DNA from: Akkermansiaceae bacterium
GTDB lineage: Bacteria; Verrucomicrobiota; Verrucomicrobiia; Verrucomicrobiales; Akkermansiaceae
Reading direction: 5' to 3'
DNA length: 64,000 nucleotides
NCBI GenBank assembly: GCA_024233135.1
Contig: JACKPZ010000011.1
Coordinates: 62,001 to 126,000, forward strand
The notes beneath the pieces were generated by a model. That model ran no database searches. It had not been told where the DNA came from and saw only the letters and a list, made by a program, of their open reading frames with translations. A program made the position numbers and the translations under genes. Below, in pieces: positions 55,258-61,309 of the stretch (position 1 is the stretch's first letter; each line of letters opens with the position of its first letter).

Positions 55258-56817
55258 ATGACTTCCCTTCTCGGCACCTCGTTCATCGGCTCCACCCGTT
55301 CCTCGGGAACGAATTCCTGCGGCCAGGGCATCAACCCGGCCACCGGCGAAACGCTCGCTCCCGAATACTTCTCCGCCACCCCGGAGGAAGTGGAACAAGC
55401 CGTGCGACTGGCGGCCGACGCGTTTCCCGCCTACTCCGCGATTCCCGGCAAACAACGTGGCGCCTTCCTGCGCGCCATCGCCGAGCGCATCGAAGCCGCC
55501 GGCGACGAGATCGCCACCCGCGGCCCGAAGGAGACCGGACTGCCGGAAGCGCGCCTGCGCGGCGAAACCGGACGCACCTGCGGCCAGCTCCGCATGTTCG
55601 CATCGCTCGTCGAGGAGGGATCATGGGTCGACGCCCGCATCGAGCGCGCCCAGCCCGACCGCCAGCCGCTGCCGAAACCCGACATCCGTTCGATGTCCGT
55701 GCCGCTCGGTCCGGTCGCGGTGTTCTGCGCGAGCAATTTCCCGCTCGCGTTCTCGGTCGCCGGGGGGGACACGGCGTCCGCGCTCGCCGCGGGTTGCCCG
55801 GTGGTCGCCATCGCCCACCACTCGCATCCGGGCCTCGCGGAGATCGTCGCCGCGGCCGTCATCATGGCTGCCGACGAGACCGGCATGCCCGATGGTGTGT
55901 TCTCTCTGCTCTACGGCGGCGGCCGCGCCGTCGGCCAGTCGGTGGTGAAACACCCCGCCATCCAGGCCGTTGGCTTCACTGGTTCCCGCGCCGGCGGCAC
56001 CGCGCTGATGGCCACAGCGGCCGCCCGCCCGCAGCCGATCCCGGTCTATGCGGAGATGAGTTCCATCAACCCGGTCGTCATCCTGCCCGGCGCGTTCGCC
56101 AAGGGCGAGGAAACACTCGCCGAGGCGTTCTTCGGATCGCTCACGATGGGCGTCGGCCAGTTCTGCACGAATCCCGGCCTCGTGTTTCTCACCGAAGGAA
56201 GCGGCGACGCGTTTCTCGCGAAACTCAAGTCGCTCGTCGAAGCCGGCGCGCCCGGCACGATGCTCAACGCCGGCATCTGCAAGGCCTATCAGGAGTCGTC
56301 ATCCTCCATCGCCGCCGTCTCCGGCGTGGAGACCCTCGCCCGCTCGTCCGCCGATTGCGGCCACGGCCAGGGCGCGCCCGCGGTGTTCTCGGTTTCCGCC
56401 AAGGACTTCCTCGCGAACGAGGAGCTGCAGGGCGAGATGTTCGGCCCCGCGACCCTCGTCGTGCGCGGATCGATCGATGACATCACCGCCGCCGTCTCCG
56501 CCCTCGAAGGCCAGCTCACCGCCACGCTCCATGCCACGGAGGATGAGCTCGCCGCGAACGAGGCACTCGTCTCCGCCCTCCGCAACCGCTGCGGACGTCT
56601 CTTGTTCGGTGGTTTTCCCACCGGCGTCGAAGTTTGCTCCAGCATGGTCCACGGAGGGCCGTATCCCTCGACCTCGGACGGGCGTAGTACTTCCGTCGGC
56701 ACCATGGCGATCCATCGTTTCACCCGCCCCGCCGCATGGCAGGGCTTCCCGGACGCCGCGCTGCCCGCGGAGCTGCGGAACGGAAACCCGCTCGGCATCA
56801 AACGCCACGAGGCGTGA
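55258..56817 (+). CDS. 2-oxoglutarate-semialdehyde (2,5-dioxovalerate) dehydrogenase
   Basis: 519-residue aldehyde dehydrogenase. The fold is recognisable from FCASNFPLAFSVAGGDTASA (oxyanion Asn in the NFPLAF motif), GFTGSRAGGTALM, the Glu in YAEMSSINPVV and the catalytic Cys in GVGQFCTNPGL. This combination, with E-M-S-S-I-N-P and Q-F-C-T-N-P, is characteristic of NADP-dependent 2,5-dioxovalerate dehydrogenases. It would complete hydroxyproline catabolism by making 2-oxoglutarate. It is in an operon with the deaminase. Confidence 0.92.
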   Translation: MTSLLGTSFIGSTRSSGTNSCGQGINPATGETLAPEYFSATPEEVEQAVRLAADAFPAYSAIPGKQRGAFLRAIAERIEAAGDEIATRGPKETGLPEARLRGETGRTCGQLRMFASLVEEGSWVDARIERAQPDRQPLPKPDIRSMSVPLGPVAVFCASNFPLAFSVAGGDTASALAAGCPVVAIAHHSHPGLAEIVAAAVIMAADETGMPDGVFSLLYGGGRAVGQSVVKHPAIQAVGFTGSRAGGTALMATAAARPQPIPVYAEMSSINPVVILPGAFAKGEETLAEAFFGSLTMGVGQFCTNPGLVFLTEGSGDAFLAKLKSLVEAGAPGTMLNAGICKAYQESSSSIAAVSGVETLARSSADCGHGQGAPAVFSVSAKDFLANEELQGEMFGPATLVVRGSIDDITAAVSALEGQLTATLHATEDELAANEALVSALRNRCGRLLFGGFPTGVEVCSSMVHGGPYPSTSDGRSTSVGTMAIHRFTRPAAWQGFPDAALPAELRNGNPLGIKRHEA

Positions 56818-56823
56818 GGCTGC

Positions 56824-57795
56824 TCAGCGGAGGCGCTTGAAGGTGAAGCTCCGCTCCACCGGGACGTCCGCGCCGCCGGACTCCAGCAACGGATAGACCA
56901 GGTAGTTCATCGCGCCCGTGGATGGGGCGGGGTCGACCACGAGGTCGCGTCCGCGCGTGAGCTGGAAACGGTTCGCCGGGTGGTGGCCCGCGTAGTAGTC
57001 CGCGAGCGCCGGGTGTTTGTCCGCCTCGCTGATGTCGACCGGGATCCACTTGCCATCGGCGAAGTACTCCGCCCAGCAGTGGTATCCGCCGATCTCGCCC
57101 TCGTTCGTGTCCGCCGGAATGCTGAAACCGATGGCGAAGCGGGCGGGGATGCCGAGCGTGCGGCAGAGGCCGATGAAGTAGGCGTGGAAATCCGTGCAGT
57201 TTCCGGTGCGTGCGTCGCAGGCGTGCGCCGCGTCGCCACGTCCCCAGCCGGTTCCGCTCTTGTCGTAGGCCATGTGTTCCAAGGTATGCCGGTAGAGCGC
57301 CTCGCCGCGTTCGCGGTTGTTTGAGGCGTCCTTGGTCACGCGTCTCGCGATTCCGGCGAACTTTTCGCTCTTCGGAACCAGCGAATCCTCCTCGAGATAT
57401 GCATCGAGATTCTCGCCGGGTGTAGCCGCGTAGGCCGGCTTTTCCTTCCGTGTGACCTTGTAATCCACGACCACGTTGGCGGCGGCCTCTCCAGCCGGCA
57501 CGTCCATGACAAGGATCTGGTTTCCAAACTCCTTGTCCTCCACCCGGCGCCACGGGTCGCGGGTGGTCACCCCCAGAAGCTCAACTTCCTGATCCGCATC
57601 CGAAGCCGCGAGCGGGATCCACAATCGGCCCGGCTTCTCAAGCTTCGGAACAGTCACCGAATAGCGGAACCCGAAGCTGTCCGATCCCCGGACGATCTGC
57701 GAGTTCATGGGATCCGCCTCCCCGGCCGCCTTGAGGCCGGAGGTGAGCAGCATCGGAGCGAGCAGGCAGCTTGTGATCTGGAGATTTCGTTTCAC
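56824..57795 (-). CDS. Secreted transglutaminase-like protein
   Basis: A GTG at 57795 opens a signal peptide (KRNLQITSCLLAPMLLTSG), giving 323 residues. An upstream in-frame start at 57861 is less likely. An N-terminal beta domain (residues about 30-140) precedes a transglutaminase core with the Cys-His-Asp triad visible in TGNCTDFHAYFIGLCR, GGYHCWAEYF and WIPVDISEA. Bacterial members act as proteases or cross-linkers in the envelope, and their substrates are mostly unknown. It is convergent with the dehydrogenase gene (6 bp). Confidence 0.88.
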   Translation of the reverse strand: MKRNLQITSCLLAPMLLTSGLKAAGEADPMNSQIVRGSDSFGFRYSVTVPKLEKPGRLWIPLAASDADQEVELLGVTTRDPWRRVEDKEFGNQILVMDVPAGEAAANVVVDYKVTRKEKPAYAATPGENLDAYLEEDSLVPKSEKFAGIARRVTKDASNNRERGEALYRHTLEHMAYDKSGTGWGRGDAAHACDARTGNCTDFHAYFIGLCRTLGIPARFAIGFSIPADTNEGEIGGYHCWAEYFADGKWIPVDISEADKHPALADYYAGHHPANRFQLTRGRDLVVDPAPSTGAMNYLVYPLLESGGADVPVERSFTFKRLR

Positions 57796-57980
57796 GGTAT
57801 GGCCCCATGGGGTAGGCCCTCCCGGCCGCGCCGTAAAGCGGAATGGATCGTGACACCCCATCCAACCGTTTCGTTACCCAATGGTGCTTTGCATGATCCC
57901 GGGCTGCCGTAAGGTCCGACGATGCTCCCCGCCGTCCGGCCGGCGGAGCCAAGACCCGAACCTCCCAACCCGATCCCACC

Positions 57981-58376
57981 ATGAAACTTCTCCCGTTCCG
58001 TCCGCTCACCGCAGGCACGCTCCTGTTCGTCGCCGCATCGCTGCTGCCGTCCGTTTCCGACGCCAAGGATGGCGACGTCATCACCCGCGGTCGTTGCCCG
58101 GGCGGTGTGAAAACGAAACTCAAGGCCAGCCCGGAAAACGGCCGCGTCGAGGTGGAATACGAGATCGACCAGGCCCGGCCGGGCGACCGCTGGCGCGTCG
58201 TCATCAAGAGCAACGGCAGGACCATCCTCCGCACCGTGCGCAAGGTGAATTCCGCCGGCAACGTCGAGGTCCGCAAGCTCGCCGCGAACGCGAGCGGCAC
58301 GGAAACCATCCGCGTGCGCGGGAAGAACCTGCGGACCGGACATTCCTGCACGCTCTCGCTCAAGGTCCCGTTCTAA
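57981..58376 (+). CDS. Small secreted protein, unknown
   Basis: 131 residues with a signal peptide (LTAGTLLFVAASLLPSVSDA). The mature domain of about 100 residues is beta-rich, with one Cys near each end (TRGRCPGG and GHSCTLSL) that probably form a disulfide. The repeated ExEYEIDQARPGDRWRVVI pattern suggests an Ig-like sandwich. No family recognised. It stands alone between convergent and divergent neighbours. Confidence 0.7.
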   Translation: MKLLPFRPLTAGTLLFVAASLLPSVSDAKDGDVITRGRCPGGVKTKLKASPENGRVEVEYEIDQARPGDRWRVVIKSNGRTILRTVRKVNSAGNVEVRKLAANASGTETIRVRGKNLRTGHSCTLSLKVPF

Positions 58377-58418
58377 CGAAACCGCGGGTTTCTCCCCGGC
58401 CGCCCGGTTCCGGAGCGG

Positions 58419-59639
58419 TCAGTTCACCGGCTGTCCGCGGCGGATCTCGGAGCCTTTGAAGATGATGCGGAAACGGAAGACCTTCTTCACGCGGCAGCGG
58501 ATCCGGCCGGTCTCCACATCGAAGTGCTCCGGGATCTCGATGCGGTGCACGTCGGCGGTGGCGTGGTAGCCGCGCTCGGAGAAGATATCAATGAGCATGG
58601 CGAGCGCGTCGGGCTCGTGGAACAGCTCGTCCTCGGAATTGATGTCGGCGCGGCCGGAGATCGCGTGGCGGACGACGATGGGCATCATCTTCTGGTCGAT
58701 GAAACGCACCACCGTTTCCATCAGCGCGGGTTTCCCGACCATGTAGCTGTCGAGGCGGCGGACGAGGTCCTGGCGGGCGTGGCGGATGATCTCGCTGGCG
58801 AGCGGCAGGTTGCGCAGTTGGTCGAAGGTGCGGGGGTCGAGCTCGAGCGAGCTTTGGTATTCCAGCTCGCGCACGATGTTCTGCTGCACTTTCTCAAGCG
58901 GCGCCTGGGCGTTGATGAAGTGGTAGTGGAAGATCTCCTTGAGCGAGACGAGCGCGTCGTAGGTCTTCTCCTTGAAGACGCGGTAGCGGTTCCGCGCGAG
59001 CGCCTCGTCGAAGTCGGTGTTGCGCACTTCCCACAGCTCGCCGAGCCCGGAGCGGGCGACCTCCTCGTTGTGCAGCAGCACCTCGCGACCGCGCTTGAGC
59101 TGGCGGGCGATGCTCTCGGACTCGTCCACGAAGAGCACCATGATATGGAAGATGGGTTGCTTGAAATGCGCCGCCTCCGGCGTTTCGGAAAACTCCCGGC
59201 GCAGGCCGATCATTTGCTCGAACAACATCTTCAGGCACTCCACCTGCACCTGGGTGCGCGGGAAGCCGTCGAGGATCGCGCCGTTCTGCTGCTCGGCTTC
59301 CAGCAGCTTGCGGAACAGGATGCCGACCACCTCCCGGTCGCCGACCATCCCGCCCTGCGCCTTGAGCCGCTTCGCCTCCGGACTGTCGAGCAGCGAGCTG
59401 ACGACGATGGGCTCCGCATCGATGCCGCGCACCTTTCGGATGAAGTTCGTATTGGTGCCCTTGCCCGCGCCCGGCGCACCGCCCAGCAGGATCAGTTCCT
59501 TCGGGAAACGCAGGTGCTCGCGCCCGTACTCCGCCTCCAGCTCCTTCCAAACATGGTTGAAGATGAGCTGGGCGTCCTTGATTTCCAGATCCGCCGGAGC
59601 GGCGGATCGGGACGGCTGGCCGGGTGACGACGAAGGCAT
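58419..59639 (-). CDS. Adenylate kinase-like nucleoside monophosphate kinase with C-terminal extension
   Basis: 406 residues. The P-loop is GGAPGAGKGT (53-62). The NMP-binding and lid-type regions of adenylate kinase follow (GAILDGFPRTQVQVECLKML, VDESESIARQLKRGRE). Adenylate kinases are about 190-220 residues. Here an N-terminal 45 residues and a C-terminal 150-residue extension (LDSYMVGKPALMETVVRFID, FDVETGRIRCRVKKVFRFRI) are added. The extension is unassigned. Phosphoryl transfer to a nucleotide or related substrate is likely, but which one is unknown. Confidence 0.8.
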   Translation of the reverse strand: MPSSSPGQPSRSAAPADLEIKDAQLIFNHVWKELEAEYGREHLRFPKELILLGGAPGAGKGTNTNFIRKVRGIDAEPIVVSSLLDSPEAKRLKAQGGMVGDREVVGILFRKLLEAEQQNGAILDGFPRTQVQVECLKMLFEQMIGLRREFSETPEAAHFKQPIFHIMVLFVDESESIARQLKRGREVLLHNEEVARSGLGELWEVRNTDFDEALARNRYRVFKEKTYDALVSLKEIFHYHFINAQAPLEKVQQNIVRELEYQSSLELDPRTFDQLRNLPLASEIIRHARQDLVRRLDSYMVGKPALMETVVRFIDQKMMPIVVRHAISGRADINSEDELFHEPDALAMLIDIFSERGYHATADVHRIEIPEHFDVETGRIRCRVKKVFRFRIIFKGSEIRRGQPVN

Positions 59640-59714
59640 TCGCGAGGATTCGGCGATCCGGGCCGGTGGTCAAGCAACCACGCTCCGGGCGTGGGTCCCA
59701 ACGGCTGAAGGAAG

Positions 59715-59776
59715 GTAGGCGCGTTCGTGAGAACGCGGGGTGTGGACCAGGTCCGCGTTCTCACGAACGCGCCTAC
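59715..59776. repeat. GTAGGCGCGTT palindromic repeat, copy 1
   Basis: Perfect 24-bp arms, GTAGGCGCGTTCGTGAGAAC... at 59715-59738 and its reverse complement at 59753-59776, separated by 14 nt. A degenerate copy is at 61257-61298. Both copies are followed by GGAAGGG. The hairpin could act as a bidirectional terminator; its extended, repeated sequence marks it as a REP-like element. Confidence 0.85.
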
Positions 59777-59792
59777 GGAAGGGAACGCAGGC

Positions 59793-59894
59793 GTGATCCT
59801 GCTGCTGCTCGCCTACCCGAAGAACGAACAGGAAAACCTCACGCCCGCCCAACTCAGGATCCTCAAGTCCATCATCGAAACCGAATTCCCATGA
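59793..59894 (+). pseudogene. C-terminal fragment of RelE/HigB-type toxin
   Basis: Only 33 codons remain (VILLLLAYPKNEQENLTPAQ and 13 more), matching the C-terminus of RelE-like toxins, which typically read LLLAYPKNEQ...LTP. The N-terminal two thirds are absent; the sequence upstream is the 59715-59776 repeat. The fragment ends in a TGA that overlaps the ATG of the antitoxin fragment (ATGA), the usual toxin-antitoxin junction. Confidence 0.72.
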
Positions 59895-60031
59895 AAGACG
59901 AACTCTTCCAACAACTCGCCGCCAGCCTCAAGGAGGGCGGCGCCATCTTCCGCGGCAAGAAGAAGGCGGCGCGGAGCACCACCCTCGAATGGCCGGATGC
60001 GAAGGCCGTGCTGGACGCGCTGCACCGGTGA
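59891..60031 (+). pseudogene. Truncated antitoxin (HTH-type), N-terminal fragment
   Basis: 46 residues (KDELFQQLAASLKEGGAIFR, then GKKKAARSTTLEWPDAKAVL) match the N-terminus of the XRE-type antitoxins paired with this toxin family. The usual continuation into a helix-turn-helix is missing and the frame stops at 60031. With the toxin fragment it forms the relic of one module. Confidence 0.68.
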
Positions 60032-60073
60032 CTCCCGCCTCCGGCGGAAAACTGAGCGCCGCGAGGCTCTTCC

Positions 60074-60182
60074 CAAGGAGCAGCGGTGTCCGCCGATGTG
60101 GATGAGCGGGCCAATGGAAGGCGCTACACTCGTTTCATGGGCCATCCATCCGCGATGGGCGATCATGCATCGCCCCTCCTTG
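60074..60182. repeat. 110-bp MITE-like repeat, copy 2 (inverted relative to copy 1)
   Basis: CAAGGAG at 60074 and CTCCTTG at 60182 bound a segment with the same palindrome (60157-60175, GGGCGATCATGCATCGCCC) as the element at 50616-50725, in reverse orientation. Central positions differ, so the two copies are old relatives. Confidence 0.75.
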
Positions 60183-60235
60183 GCGCGAAACCGGAGTTTG
60201 GATCGCGGGACGGAATCGGCTAGAAAGAGGGTGCG

Positions 60236-61249
60236 ATGCGTCGTCTCCTCCCGCTGCTGCTTCTCGCCGGTCCGTTGGTCCGGGGGGCGGAGCTGACGCA
60301 TCAATCGATCATTGTCGGCCCGACGTCCGTGGCCCTCCGGTGTGTCGGGAAAAACACCGACAGTGGAGCGGTCTACAACAGCATGTCCGTTGGCGTCTTC
60401 TCCGAACTCGCGGCAGCTCTGTTTGATTTGTCTTCAAATTCGGCGACCTATGGCTCCGCCCAGGCGTTGATGGATTCCTGGCCGAAAGTGATCGGAACTG
60501 CCGGGACTGTGTCCAACGGGTGGTTCCTCACCACGAGCCCGGATCTCAAGTTGCTCGTGAACCATATCGCTGGCGACGCCGGGTTCGACTACGACGAGAT
60601 GTCATCCGGGCAAACGATCAACCCGGTGGTTTCCATCCCAAGTTCCCAGCTCGAACTCAACACCCTCCCCGGCTACCAGCCGTTCACACTTTCCGACGTG
60701 CTTTCCCCCGTCTGGGACCCGGGGCAGTGGGATGCGATCATCGTGCTCTCGGACTCGCCGCTGCTCGCGCAGCGCAACCTGACGCGCGCCCGCCCGCCGC
60801 TTTCCCTCGCCGCGGCGTTCGTGGGGATGGAGGGCATTTTCAGCTACACCGCCAGCAGCGTGTATTACGAGCTGCTGGTTCCCGGGGACTTCGCGGGGTG
60901 GACGGAATTCGCCAGCGAGCATCCGTCGCTGGATCCGGCGGGCGACGCGAACCACAACGGCCGCAGCAATTTCCTCGACTACGCCAGCGGCCAGGACCCG
61001 GAGGCCGGCGGGCTGCTGCCGCCCGTGGAGCTACATGGCAGCACGCTGACGCTGCGCCAGCGGATCAACGGCCTGGATGCGGAGCCGGTGGCGGAGTATT
61101 CCGATGACCTCGACGACTGGTTTCCGCTGGAGGAAGGAGTGCACTACAGCGTGCAGAGCGAATCGGTGGAGGGAGTGATGCGCACCTGGGTGCTGGACCT
61201 CCTCTCCGTCCCGCCCACGCGGTTTTTCCGGCAGCGCTTCGGGCCGTGA
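60236..61249 (+). CDS. Secreted protein with Ca-binding-type C-terminal domain
   Basis: 337 residues with a signal peptide (RRLLPLLLLAGPLVRGAE). The first 220 residues are a beta/alpha domain I do not recognise. Residues about 222-255 carry a dockerin/type-3-repeat-like motif (GDANHNGRSNFLDYASGQDP), preceded by FAGWTEFA. The same layout (FAGW then DxDxDGxxN) occurs at the C-terminus of the giant protein ending at 32872, so it may be a shared sorting or attachment module in this organism. The final 80 residues are beta-rich and end RFFRQRFGP. Confidence 0.7.
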   Translation: MRRLLPLLLLAGPLVRGAELTHQSIIVGPTSVALRCVGKNTDSGAVYNSMSVGVFSELAAALFDLSSNSATYGSAQALMDSWPKVIGTAGTVSNGWFLTTSPDLKLLVNHIAGDAGFDYDEMSSGQTINPVVSIPSSQLELNTLPGYQPFTLSDVLSPVWDPGQWDAIIVLSDSPLLAQRNLTRARPPLSLAAAFVGMEGIFSYTASSVYYELLVPGDFAGWTEFASEHPSLDPAGDANHNGRSNFLDYASGQDPEAGGLLPPVELHGSTLTLRQRINGLDAEPVAEYSDDLDDWFPLEEGVHYSVQSESVEGVMRTWVLDLLSVPPTRFFRQRFGP

Positions 61250-61256
61250 ACGAAAC

Positions 61257-61298
61257 GTAGGCGCGTTGGTGACAACGCGTTCTTACGAACGCGCTTAC
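61257..61298. repeat. GTAGGCGCGTT palindromic repeat, copy 2
   Basis: GTAGGCGCGTTGGT (61257-61270) and the imperfect complement ACGAACGCGCTTAC (61285-61298) form a shorter, partly mutated version of the repeat at 59715-59776. It lies between the convergent secreted-protein and helicase genes, a position suited to termination. Confidence 0.75.
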
Positions 61299-61309
61299 GG
61301 AAGGGCACT

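Larger units (their letters stand above)
59640..60235. other. Intergenic segment with repeats and toxin-antitoxin relic
   Basis: These 596 bp contain, in order, a 62-bp palindromic repeat, a toxin fragment overlapping an antitoxin fragment and a MITE-like repeat (all described separately). No complete gene is present. The last 50 bp probably hold the promoter of the secreted-protein gene at 60236. Confidence 0.7.
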
